Of a stretch of 64,000 bases of DNA, positions 11,820-23,289 are shown in pieces. The notes beneath the pieces are model-generated. The model was not told the DNA's origin and did no database searches. It saw only the letters and a program-made list of their open reading frames with translations. Where the stretch lies: the NCBI GenBank assembly GCA_022749755.1, contig CM040445.1, forward strand, positions 17,381,182 to 17,445,181, in the 5' to 3' direction. The DNA comes from Azadirachta indica (taxonomy: Eukaryota; Streptophyta; Magnoliopsida; Sapindales; Meliaceae). Every line of letters starts with the position of its first letter. Positions within the stretch are counted from its first letter, which is position 1. The translations under genes and the position numbers were made by a program.

Positions 11820-13345
11820 ATGCTTTAGTAGTGACATTGGAGATCAGTTCAGCCAAGATTAGTAGAGTTGTGATAGATATAGGAAGCTCAGTCGACATAA
11901 TATTTAAGGAAACGTTGGATGTCTTCAACATTGAGAATCTGAAGATGGAATCTATGACACAACACTATATGGGTTTGATTATTCATATATGCTCTCGATA
12001 GGCTTAATTCAGCTATCGCATAGTGGGTGATAAATAGTACCAAAAGACTATAATGATAGAATTTCAAGTGGTGGACTTGAAAATGTCATACACTATATTC
12101 TGAGAAAACCTTTCCTGAGGAAAATAAAGGCAATAAAAAACATTCATTACTTAAAACTCAAATTCATAGCAGGTGAAGCAATTAGGGTAGTAAGAGGTGA
12201 TCAGAGAGTAGGTCGGACGTGTTTTACGATTTTTCCCAAAGGAGCTTATTGTATAACAACACAATCTGTTGAGAGGATAAAAGAGGAAGATGTGGAACAA
12301 CAAAAAGTGATAAAGAAGTTGGAGAAGAAAAGAGGACAAGAAGGAATGAGATCGATAGCTAAACCAGTGGAAAAATTGGAATTAGTACCCTTGGATTCGA
12401 CAAGGTCTAAACAAGTCACGAAGATCAGCTTTTAGTTATCCGAGCAAGAAAAGAAGGGATTGATAAACTTCTTGAGTGAACACATAGATGTATTCACATA
12501 GACCTATAAGGAAATGTTGGGAATCGATCTAAGGGTGATTTTGCATTGGCTAGCCGTTAACCCCACGTTTAAGCCTATCAAGCAGACGAAAGGTTTTCAA
12601 CCAAGAAAAAAGGGCGGTGATCAAAGTAGAAGTTGAGAAGCTGATCAAGGCAAGGTTTATAAGGGAAGTGTATTATTTAAATTGGGTAGCTAACGTAATA
12701 ATGGTCAAGAAAGTAAACGGGAAGTGAAAGATATGCATTGACTTCATTGACCTAAACAAAATTTGCTTAGAGGATAACTTCCCATTCTTATGAATAAACT
12801 AATTGATGGATGGGGCAACTGGGCACAAGTTGTTAAGCTTCATAGATGCTTTCTTGAGGTATAACCAAGTCAAGATGCATGACGCTAACTAGGAGAAAAC
12901 AACCTTCACGACTGACCAAAGGTTGTATTGTTATAAAGTAATGCCCTTTAGTTTGAAGAACGCAGGGGCACGTTTCAAAAGCTAATAAACAAAGTCTTCA
13001 AACCACTGATCGAAAGAATAATAAAAGTATACATAGATAATAAAATCATTGAGTCGCTTAAAATCGAAGACCATGTTTAACATTTAAGAGAAACCTTTCC
13101 CTGCTTCAGAAGTATAACATTAATTTAAATGTTGAAAAATACGTATTTAGAGTCAACTCTAAAAAATTTCTGAGGTTTATGGTCAACGAACTTGGAATAA
13201 ATGTAAACTCTCAGAAAATTCAGGTTATACTAAATATGAAGTCCCCGACAATGTTAAAAGAAATATAAGGCTTGCTGGGGAGGTTATACACATTGAATAG
13301 GTTCATATCTAAAATTACTAACAAATTTTTCATCTTCTCCTCAAG
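11820..13345 (+). pseudogene. Protease and reverse transcriptase remnant of the Tat-like element
   Basis: Aspartic protease: VVIDIGSSVDIIF with the Asp codon at 11876-11878; the usual DTGSS is DIGSS here. Reverse transcriptase from about 12530: LIKARFIREVYY-like text, DLNKICLEDNFP, HKLLSFIDAFLRYNQVKMH, TTDQRLYCYKVMPFSLKNAG, then VYIDN at 13027-13041 in place of the catalytic Y(V/M)DD, and MKSPTMLKEI and LYTLNRFISKITNKF up to about 13345. The homology stops abruptly there, before RNase H. Numerous in-frame stops, so no active enzyme. Confidence 0.8.
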
Positions 13346-13369
13346 GATATCCATCTAGGAAATGCTATC

Positions 13370-14455
13370 CGCTTTAACGATTTTTTCCCCTCGTTCTATA
13401 TATTGCTTTTTGGACGGCCTTTTCTCAACATTCTTGGGAACCTTAGTCAAGCGTTTCCCCTTGTCTTTGGGCAGATCTCACTTGCCTTTTTTGTGGTCAG
13501 ATGGTTTCCTTTTGAATGAGCTGCTTTTATCTTGACCAAATTTTTTGGGTAAGTCCTGGACCTTTTTTGCCATGACCCTAGGCTGCAATTCCAATGAGGA
13601 AAAAACCAAGCCTAACGAGCCCAACAATTTTCTTTTGCCTCTCTTCGGATCCATCATTTTTGCAAAACATAAGTAAAAGAAAGAGAATAAAAATTCATGA
13701 AAATATGTAGAAATCACAAAAAAAAAAAAAGAAAAAAATGAAGTACTCACTTAAACCCATGATGGAATCATCCTAATCAACTTATAGAGCAAGTCCCCGT
13801 TTTGGTCATAAAGCATCTTCAAGTTCCTCGCGAGTGGAGGCGACTTTGATCAACAATAGGGTTTTAACCCTTAGAATTGGCCTTGCTCTGCTTATCCCCT
13901 AACCCCTCTTCATCTTCATGATGTTCGTTTCCACTACTTTCTCTACTTTCCATCGAAAGTGCTTCAAGGATATTGAGTACTGGTCCTAATTCAAGGATAT
14001 ATGGTTTGGGAGTTTGGCTAAAAAAGGCAAGGTGATTAGATCCTTGGGTAACTCTATCCTTCAAGGCTAAAAGGTTCTGGAGGACCTCTTGGTCTCCCAT
14101 ACTAGTTTGTTTAGAGTCCATCGTTGCCTTCATATGGTCAGAAAAATTGTCAGATAGAATTATTACCTCATATTTTAGTCCGAATGAGGGCGTAAAATTT
14201 AGGGTTTAAGATGATTAATAGGTTTTCAATATTGAAGTCTAATTTGGTTAAGGATTGGGTTTTTCTTAAAGGAATAGTCTTATGCTCTTTAATCAATTCG
14301 ACTCTAACCCTACAAGGAAGCCGATTGTAGGCTTTATAACTAGTTTCAGACAAGTTAGTTGAAGAAGTATTAAACTCACTCCCTGGGCTATTAGGAATAT
14401 CTCTCACATTAGATCTCTCAAACTTTGACATGATCAACCTAAGCAATATCAACAC
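13370..14455 (-). pseudogene. Antisense ORF block inside the Tat-like element
   Basis: Three minus-strand ORFs in transcription order 14455-14168, 14133-13864 and 13750-13478. They encode a Ser/Asn-rich start (MSKFERSNVRDIPNSPGSEF), an acidic middle part (ESSGNEHHEDEEGLGDKQ) and a Lys-rich end (MDPKRGKRKLLGSLG, SFKRKPSDHKKGK). They look like exons or frame-broken pieces of one protein; an A/T-rich stretch near 13660-13750 could be an intron. The arrangement matches the antisense ORFs reported in Tat-lineage elements. I cannot assign a function. A captured host gene is the alternative. Confidence 0.55.
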
Positions 14456-15637
14456 AAAGCTGGTTAGTTCAAAGGTTATCCTAATGAACAGCTACAACCA
14501 TATTTATAACAGGTCAGCTCAGCTAAGTATTTTCTTTATACTCATCTAAAGAGGCAAACCCTAACACGTGAGACTCTATTAGTTTGAATTTAATCATGAA
14601 TGAACACATGTCATGAAAATTAATTCTGAACTCTGACTAATTGGCAATCACATTTTTTGGGCTACGGACTACAAAATCAAAGCATAATGCATCCTTTGTC
14701 TATGTTTTGTTTTAGTATGTTTTCAATCAATTCTCCAAAGTTGATTTTAACGTCCTAAAGTAAGAAACATAAGTCTGAAATGCAAGGAAATCGTAGCAAC
14801 ATTTTTTCAAACAACTCTCAAGCAACACACAGACTTTCATTTCAATGATAAATGAAATAAGGTATACATGGTAATGAGATTTGAAAAAAGGAAAAACTTA
14901 CTTGGTTAGAGGATTCACAAATGAACGGAAGCAAACACCTGACATGCAACAAAAATTGTCAATGGACGGAGAGGAAAGCTCTCAAAGAATGACAAAAACA
15001 GAGAAAGTTTAAGTTCACAGAGTGTTTGAGGTTTGAATTCGTAGTGTGTGTAAGGTTTGAGTTCACTGAGTGTGTAAAAGTAAAATAAGGTAAAGGGCAA
15101 AATTAAAGCTTTTATACCTATTTTACCTCCCTTTGATTTGCTTGTCAAGATTAATAGCCAAATAGTTTAATAACACCATCTATTGATGTGGCTATCTTGT
15201 ACTGAAGAGAAGACTCAGTGGACTAACGGTACAAAGACATGTGGTAAGGCAAAAAAGGGTCTAAAATGTAGTAATGATTGTAGCATTTACACACGTCAAT
15301 TGTCAAAACGAAATTCAAAATGTTAGTAGGCACGTTTCGTACTGTTGACACTTTATTTGAACTTTAAAGTTCATTATCGTGTTCGGTGTTTAACTGCTGA
15401 TTGAAGTCTAGTTCTCATCAGTGGTAAGGAGCCTTAATGTTTAGAAGAGCAGTGGGTATGTCTACTTAGAGGGCTCTGTGGTTCTTATTCAGATCAGTGT
15501 TTTACTTGGCGCGATGTTGTTCAGGTTAGACTAGTGAATTACCCGAGTATGAAAAGAGATCATTTTGGACTGGCAAGTTATCATCAAATAAAGTATCTTA
15601 TGAAAGTGCTAATTTCACTAAAAACTGAAGGGTTTGA

Positions 15638-16081
15638 TGTTTGAGAGAATGGCCTGAGGCCCAAGAGACTAATGGACCATACACTAGTAGGCCCAAATAT
15701 CTGCTCAATTAGGGTAGAGGTTTGTACAGTTCGAACAGAGACGAGTCCTGATTAGATCATGTCTGGTCAAAAGGATTTAGCCAACGTTGCAAGTTTAAGG
15801 AAACTTTTGTTCATCAAGATCTTTACGAGGATAGGAAACCAAACTAAATTTATAATTCGAATTTAAAACATATTGAAATTTTATTAAAGTCCACTCCTAG
15901 TACTATTAAGACAAGGAAACCGACAGTGTGTGTATATATATATATATATATCATGCCCTACTCATGTAAATTCATTCACATTATTTTACTAATCCAGTAA
16001 TAAAGTTTTCTTTTAAGCAATAAAAAGCTTCAGTCCAATTTTTACTGTAAGATATCAAAACTGTAAATTTCGAAATCAATA
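15638..16081 (+). repeat. 3' LTR of the Tat-like element
   Basis: Starts TGTTTGAGAGAATGGCCTGA like the 5' LTR and ends ...gaaatcaata just before the GATAT duplication. Many substitutions separate the two LTRs, consistent with an old insertion. Confidence 0.9.
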
Positions 16082-16086
16082 GATAT

Positions 16087-17818
16087 CGTAAGAATGATTA
16101 GCATGTTCTATATAATGTTAAAAAATTATAGATAGCCATCAGAAGAATAAATATCTTCCAAAGTCCAAATATTAGTTACCTTTATAGAAGTAATTATATA
16201 TGGAATCAAAGACTTTAAACCACGTAATTTAATTAACTAGCACAAGATAGAAAAAAGAAGATGTACACGACAAGATATTAAAAATCAAAATAAATAATGT
16301 GTAATAAAACCAAAGAGAAAAGCAATTGCATATTAGACAATAAGTTTTTATCTTTTTAATGCATTTGGGATGCCATAGAATTCAGGTGAAAGTTGAGAAA
16401 CAAATTGTTATAGATCAATAAACTATAAACATTCCTATTTTTTTGTTCTGTCTTGAGCTAGAGTAGTTATGTTAAAATGGAAGCAAATCTTGGGCTATTA
16501 TTAAAAGTACACTTACAACTTACTTAACATTGAATGTCTTTATACCATTTTTGAGCATGTAAAGCAGATTCCTACCCAAAAAAATGCCAAAAGTTTCAAA
16601 CAACTTTCTAACGCATTATTTAGGAGCTAGGTTAATGAATTGCTGAAAGAATTTGATAGGTACTCATGTTGTATAGCTAAATTGTTCTATATTATTAGTA
16701 TTTCTCTTGAGTAAATTTAACATTAATGCCATCATCAATCATAATATAAAAGTGATAAGGTAAGAAACTTAAAAATCCCATTCCACAAATTTGTCTAGGT
16801 AACAAACTAAACCAACTAAGAACTAGTTGAAACCATCGCATGTATTTTATTGCTCAAAAGGAATCGTATTTCCATCTTAACATATAGCAGATACATATGT
16901 TTTATAGGCTAAAGAATTCTCATTTCATCTTAACTATAGCGTAAAATCACCCAAATTAGAATGCACATTGACTACCAAAAAAAACAACTAAAATGCAATC
17001 ATGCACGTTCGGGATTTACTCAAGCATTTACCTGAATGAAAAGAGGATTCTTTCTTCAATGCAAGTCTTTTGGTTTGATTACACCTATTTGTACTCGCGA
17101 ATTTGAACAAATCGAACCAACAATAGTCTTGTTAATTTATCATTCTCTCACTCTGAATATGTACCTACAAGCATAGATACCAATGTGAAATGAGGAGCTC
17201 TTCCCTCCATTAATCGATTCCTCCATTCATATTATAAATGCTACCTTCGAACTAACAACCTATTATTTGACACTTTGATTTTTATGCAAACTTTGTTATG
17301 AAATCCCATTTCTTACTTCATATTCCCTTTGTAAAACTCTCTCTTTGACTAAAACACTAAGCTTAAATTAAAAGAGTAAAGTTGCAAGTAATTTTAACAA
17401 AAATTGCCCTTACTTATAGTGTATGACTAACAAAATGGAATGATTTGAGAGGAGGTAAGTGTGCCTTTACTAATATTTTGTCGTTAATTGATAAAGTTTG
17501 AAACCTGAAGGTAGGTGTGTGTTAGAACCCTTTTTTAATGATATACATTTATTTGATAAAATTTTAATTGATAATCCAAGCATGCACATTCGCATCTTTA
17601 TGAGCACAATAGATGAGTTAGTGTTGATGATCCAAAAAAAGTTGAAATGATTTATCTTCTACATTTCACTAGAAAATAGAAAAGTTTCTTAATAACTTAA
17701 ATTCATCAACATACATCAACACAACCTCAACCACTGTTATCCACACGACTTACTGTAAATGAGCTAGATCTACTACTTCAAATTCAAGGAGAAACTCATA
17801 TAATCAAAGATCAAAGTA
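16087..17818. other. Intergenic, no gene seen
   Basis: AT-rich single-copy-looking sequence between the retrotransposon and the GRF zinc-finger ORF. It may contain the decayed outer end of the neighbouring MULE, but I could not find terminal inverted repeats. Confidence 0.4.
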
Positions 17819-18211
17819 ATGGAGAAGGGACGTGACGTGAATGAAGGGCTAATAAGATTTGAAAACAAACAATGCATGTGTAACAAGAAAGCTGTTGTTA
17901 GGATATCAAAATCAACGGCAAATCCAAATATGTCATACTATTGTTGTAGAATTGATGAATGTAGATTTTTCAAGTTTTGGTGTGCTTCAAATGGGGATGT
18001 TGAAGGTGGCTCATGGTTTGAAGAATCCAACATGCAAACATGGTATGAAGAATCCACCATGCAAATAGTACTTGAGAGACTAGATCTTGTTCAACATCAA
18101 ATGAATGGGGTAGCTAAATTGATCAAGGACCAAACATGCAAACATACACATGGTTTTCAAGTTACTATGCTTCTAATTTCAAACACTATAACATGTATGT
18201 TAGCATTTTAA
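17819..18211 (+). CDS. GRF-type zinc-finger protein
   Basis: 130 residues. Residues 19-54 form a GRF zinc finger: CMC at 19-21, a basic KAVVRIS stretch, NPNMSYYCC at 35-43 and ECRFFKFW at 47-54, giving the CxC...C...C ligands and the aromatic FFKFW signature. The finger is followed by a short linker and a hydrophobic C-terminus (VTMLLISNTITCMLAF), an arrangement often seen in small plant GRF proteins. Such proteins are usually nucleic-acid binding and are often found near transposons. It is convergent with the MULE transposase remnant about 0.9 kb downstream, so it may belong to the same old element. A repeated near-identical phrase (WFEESNMQTWYEESTMQI) suggests a local duplication. The start is the first ATG of the frame. 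Expression is unproven. Confidence 0.6.
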   Translation: MEKGRDVNEGLIRFENKQCMCNKKAVVRISKSTANPNMSYYCCRIDECRFFKFWCASNGDVEGGSWFEESNMQTWYEESTMQIVLERLDLVQHQMNGVAKLIKDQTCKHTHGFQVTMLLISNTITCMLAF

Positions 18212-19150
18212 ATAATATTTGATAAAGGTAATAAGTAGAAGATTCATTACTACTTAATGCTCTGAGTTATGTATAGAATGGTTGTTATCTACTTTTGCAC
18301 TAATTAATGTAGCTTTGATTCCATCAAAGTATAATATGAGCATGCATCCTATATATGCAACCTTCAAATATGCATGTATGTATGTTAATTCTTGTCAGAG
18401 TGATCATTCAGCGTAAATAATCTCATCATTATCATTGTATTACCAAAAACAAGATGCATATAAGACAATAAACCTGTAGCAACAACAACAACAATAAAAT
18501 TCTTTAATAACTAAAATTGAAGTGCATAATATAATATGATTGCAAGTTCAATGAACCAGAAAAATATGAAACCAGCTTACATGTCAATCAAACTAAGGTT
18601 TACATCAATTTTCCAACCACGAATAGTTAAAAGCAAATTTGAATATTGTATTTAATTGCATTAAACCAAAAATCCACTGAAACCTACAATTCAAAGCTTA
18701 AAATACCATATAAACTTAATGCCTGTTACTTGTAGAAAAGGTAGATGATGCACCATATGATCATCCAAAATCAACATATGCAAAATAATTTTTTATCTCA
18801 GAAAAAACCTATGAATTAACCTACCTATAGCCATAATGTAACCATAGATCCAAATGCTGAGCTTTAGTGTGCTAGAGCGAATCTCAAACTTGACGGAGTT
18901 GGCCCATAAAATCAGATTATCAGTGAATTGAGTTGTGTAAACCAAGGTAACTGTTGAAACATGCACCTTATTGTCCCCAAAATCAAATTACCTGAGTCAA
19001 TGTTAGTTTAATTAGTACATTGTGTACTTGAATAGCCAACATCACCAACATCTTTAAAAGGTGAAACCTACAACAAAATTGTGTTATAAGTAAGCCAAAA
19101 ACCAACAAATATAAAAGATATATACAATAGATACTCGAATGCGAGCAAAA
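18212..19150. other. Intergenic between convergent GRF ORF and MULE remnant
   Basis: AT-rich, no coding signal seen; a short (CAA)n run lies near 18481-18494. Confidence 0.4.
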
Positions 19151-19745
19151 ACAACCTTTTTGGCACTTCGTTTGGTCTTTAATTTCTTCCTTGCAGTACA
19201 GGTAGAAGTCCTATTATGCACCATTCACTGTGCAATTCACATCTTATAAAAAAACTTCTTTTCATCTACTTTGCCTTTTCACCTGACTTTCTTTTCCTAT
19301 TGTTATTGAGCCTATCAGTTTGTTTCTTTACCTTAGGTAGGTCTAGTGGATTAGTGAGAATCCATAGCCAATCGATTTCATATGGCATAGGCATGATATG
19401 TTACTGATATACTTTAAATAGTTATCTTTAATGATATAAGAATGTACATACAACTCATAATCATCTATGATTTCATCAACGATCTTCAAAGCATGCACAC
19501 ATGATAACCTATATGTCTTCCACACACTACAAACACATTGTTTTGCCTCTAGATTAACTATATGGCCATCTTGATTATCAACTAGTACCTCACACAGTTT
19601 TCCATCCCCACCATCCCAATACACCACATCCATATCTACTTAACTCTCTTAGGTTCATAATCCTTCCCCTCACTATAAGTGGAATGATCCCATTCCATTT
19701 CTCGGCTTGTACGTACTTGTCAATCAAAACCCAACGTTGTGAACT
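19151..19745 (-). pseudogene. Mutator-like (MULE) transposase, C-terminal fragment
   Basis: On the minus strand, from high to low coordinates, it reads QRWVLIDKYVQAEKWNG (near 19740-19690), then an open stretch at 19633-19343 with a SWIM zinc finger: residues 33-47 give CVC...SCVH, the CxC-x9-CxH pattern, followed by HALKIVDE and YELYVHSYIIKDNYLKY, the tail seen in MULE transposases. Beyond it, in shifted frames, come WLWILTNPLDLPKVKKQ, a Lys/Arg-rich linker and TCTARKKLKTKRSAKKV (19206-19151), the end of the usual zinc knuckle region. The DDE catalytic part is absent and the frames are broken, so it is a dead C-terminal remnant. Confidence 0.75.
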
Positions 19746-20714
19746 TGGAGAACAAACTGAAACAGTAGCACAACTCGGTAAAAAGCAACATCTGCAATAA
19801 TTTTATCTCTAACAATTATTTAAATATAATATTTTATTATTATTTTATTTATAATTTGTTTGAACAAATATCAATTCTACTTTAACATTATAACTTTTAA
19901 ATTCTAATAAAATAAATTTGATTAGAAATATAATAAAAATAAAATATTTAATTTTTTTCATAAATTAATTGTTTAAGACAAATTGCATCAAGCTAACTCC
20001 TCCTCTTGGCTTTCTGAAGGAAGACCTTGATTACCATGAAGCCTAATAGGGACAAATAAGATTGACTGGGGTCTGTAAGCACTTTCTATTTTTTGTTTTT
20101 CTTCTCCATATTTATTCTAATCAATTTCCATGTATATATGTTAGTCATGATTTCTTATCTGTTAATAACTATAAAGATTGGGAGCTGACAGCAACATGGA
20201 CTGGACTATAAATGAAAATACCGGGGAAGTTTTATTGTTTAGGAAAATTGATAGTGTTTAGCTAGGTGAGGAAATATGTACAAAATGGAGATTGGAAGAG
20301 GAATGCGCTTTTAGTAAAACATTTTATTTTTTTTTTTTTTTTTTACAGAAAGATTGTTTGGTGATATGTTTAATCACTTAATTCTTTATCACTTAGTATA
20401 TGTTTATTTTTTAGTTTGAAGTTTGAATATTGTTTAATTTCAATCATTCAGATATTTTAAAGTATTTATTTTTTAACTTAACGTTGAAAAACTTAGTAAT
20501 TATGATTAAATAAGCTAAATTAAAACTTTTACTTTAATGCTAAGGTTTGAAATTGAAATAAGTTTTCTACTTATAATGAATTAATTAATTTTATAAAATC
20601 TATTTATTTGTAAATATATAGTTTATTTTAATTATTTATACGAATATGATAACTAAAAATTAATTGTTTTCAAAATTTATATTTAGACGTGATAAATAAA
20701 AAAAAAATTATTTA
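19746..20714. other. AT-rich flank, no gene seen
   Basis: Begins with the likely truncated upstream edge of the MULE remnant and then becomes very AT-rich with a T-run at 20327-20344. Nothing recognisable. Confidence 0.4.
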
Positions 20715-21951
20715 GAATGATCGATACTCCCCTCAAGTTTGGTTTAATTAATCAAAATTTTTCAATATTTTTAAAAAATTACCTATTACATTCAACCATT
20801 AGTTTAACTAATGGTCAAATTATATTTTAAGGGTAAATTCGTCTTTTTAAAAAATAAAAAATAAAAAATATTAATAAAAATTAATAAAAAGATTAACTAA
20901 TCCCTTTATATTTTATAAAATTTTTATTAATATTATTTTTTTAAAAAATTACATTATTAAAAATTATAAAAATAAATTTTAAATATATTATTTTTTTATA
21001 AAAATAAAAATAATATAAAAAAATAATAAATTAATCCCTAAAAACACTAACCATAAAACACTTCTTCTTCTTCTTCTTATAGAATGTGGCCTTCTTTTTT
21101 GTCGTCTTGATCTAATTCTAATGGTGTTTGCATTTCATGATTCAGGGCACTCATAATACATAATACATCATTGTTTAGACCAATAATAAACCCTTTATAT
21201 CACAGACAAACAAATAAATCACCACTCCAATTACAAATCAAAACTTCAAAAACCTCCAATTTCACTGCAACCAAATCTTCAAAACTCTTGGCCATAGGTT
21301 TCCAAAAACCAAATCATTTTCCTTGGTCGCATTGTTGCCAAGCACCACCACCCTATTATCCCTTTCCTCTGCTTCATCCCCATCACCGCACTATTATTGC
21401 CTTATCTGCAACTTACACAAGCCCACCATCCTTCGCTAGCCCCACCACTACCACTTTAGTCACAGCCTTCTCGATGACCCCTCCCTCCTCGCTACCCCTT
21501 ACAGTCCAATGCATCAAGAAACATAGCTAATCCCATCGATTTGTTGGTTTGCTCGGACCCTTTTTCCCTATCCTTTGTTGGTTGGTTTTCCTGACAAGGA
21601 CTACTCCTTGGATCTTTGCTTTTGCTTTATTATTAGATGGGGAAAATAGATTAATGCTGTCCATATCACAAAACCACAGCACCATTCTCGCTTGAGTTAG
21701 AGAGAAAAAGTAGAAAAATCAGTAAATAATATTAATAAAAAATATATTATTGTATCGATAATATTAATAAAGTATATTATTATATTTAAAATACTGCTCG
21801 TGGGATCCATATGTTATAAGGTTACTTTAGTAATTGTCTTTAAAACGTAAAATTTTCTGTTAATCTTACCAATGGTTGGATGTAATGGGTAAATTTTGAA
21901 AACACGAGAAATTTGGTTAATTAGATCAAAACTGAGGAGGTATGGTCATTC
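20715..21951. mobile_element. Long-TIR non-autonomous element with a GC-richer interior
   Basis: The left 130 bases (gaatgatcgatactcccctc..., ttacctattacattcaacca) are inversely repeated at 21815-21951 (gaatgaccatacctcctcag... and ttacccattacatccaacca when inverted). The interior at about 21170-21720 is clearly richer in G+C than the flanks and has a 119-codon ORF at 21171-21530 with Pro/Ser/Thr-rich text (HCCQAPPPYYPFPLLHPHHR). Arms of this length suggest the Mutator superfamily, and the contrast in composition suggests captured host sequence (Pack-MULE-like). I found no clear target duplication. The ORF has no recognised domain and may be captured noncoding sequence. Confidence 0.6.
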
Positions 21952-23289
21952 TTTTTATTCAAAATCTTTGAGATTTATATATTCAAATTTATTTATATTT
22001 CATATTCATTCATATTCCAAATGAAAAAATAGAAAAACCCTTAATGTAATATATATCACATTTTTTTTAAAGGATTCTAAACAATAAATATTTTCGACTG
22101 ATGAGTCAACTTTTTAAGGGTTGAACTATCTTTTATCCTTTTTATTATATAAGAAATAATTATTAATGTAATTATACTTACTTTTTTTTAATTTTATTCA
22201 TAATAAAAGATAATCAACAAACTAAAAAATAAAAAAAAGGAAAATCATGATAATATGCTTAAGGGGCCGAGTTCTTCATTCATTTGTTATGGGATAAATT
22301 TAATTTGTAATATGTATTTTAGTCATCTAGTAAAGTATAACAGATTTTATGATCAAAGTTAAAATTTATTGTTATTTGTAATGTTTGTGAATATTTTTAT
22401 TATTTTTTGTATTTATCGTTACTTTTTTAAAAATTTTTAATTTACGATAATAATTGTTAAATAGGTTGATGCATTAATATTTAGATTTTTTTAAAAATAA
22501 ATTAAATTATATTTAAAAATAAATTTAATAGGTAATTCAGAATTCTATTAAAGAATACAACTAATTTTTAAATAAAAGGTATTTTTGTTCTCAAATAATA
22601 TAATGAATTCTTTTCTGTCCACAATTCTTCTTTTCAGTTGAATAAAAGAATATTATTCCTTTCTAGTGGTTGAGATTCATATCATATATACATTAATTAT
22701 GATATAAGGGTCATTATACCGTATTGGGATAAAAATTCTGATATCAATAATGGTAATCACTCAAACTGTTGGATTAAATCTATAGTTTATAATAATTAAC
22801 TTAAATTAATTAAAATATTATAGTTTGCCGGTTAAGTAAAATAAGGGATCATTAAAAACATAAATCTTTTTATGTTTTATCTATCTAATCTTCTACTTGT
22901 AATTAAATAAACAAAAAAAATCTCTTTGTTATGTGTTTATCTAAATCTCTTGCCTATAATTAATTATAATTTTATCAAAATACAAATATATAAAGTAATT
23001 ATATTTTACTTGTTTAATTTTTTTTAATTAATTATATTTTATATTGCAAATATAAATTTTTTGTCATTAAATTAACATGAATTGGGATAAATTTCTTAAT
23101 AGATTAATCATGATTTTGGAATTCAATTTTTTATTTAAATATCCATGTCAATATATATATTATAGACACCTATTATTTTACAAGATTTTTTTTATATATA
23201 TATATAAATAATATAATATATATAAATAAATATGAAACCACTAAGGTTTAATATTTCTAAACCAATTAAAACCTATAAGTGCAATGTAT
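21952..23289. other. AT-rich region, no gene seen
   Basis: Very AT-rich throughout with (TA)n patches near 23180-23225. No open frame or recognisable element. Confidence 0.4.

Larger units (their letters stand above)
9254..16081 (+). mobile_element. Ty3/gypsy LTR retrotransposon, Tat-like, defective
   Basis: Complete element by its ends: LTRs of 452 and 444 bases and an identical 5-bp target duplication, GATAT at 9249-9253 and 16082-16086. A primer-binding site follows the 5' LTR after two bases. Gag and protease-reverse transcriptase remnants read on the plus strand. The RT text (HKLLSFIDAF, YNQVKMH, YCYKVMPFSLKNAGA) is that of the plant OTA/Tat group. RNase H and integrase are absent: RT homology stops near 13345 and is followed by a minus-strand ORF block, then about 1.2 kb of spacer before the 3' LTR. 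Antisense ORFs in this position are known in some Tat-lineage elements such as Grande and Retand. Frequent stops show that the copy is dead. Confidence 0.9.
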
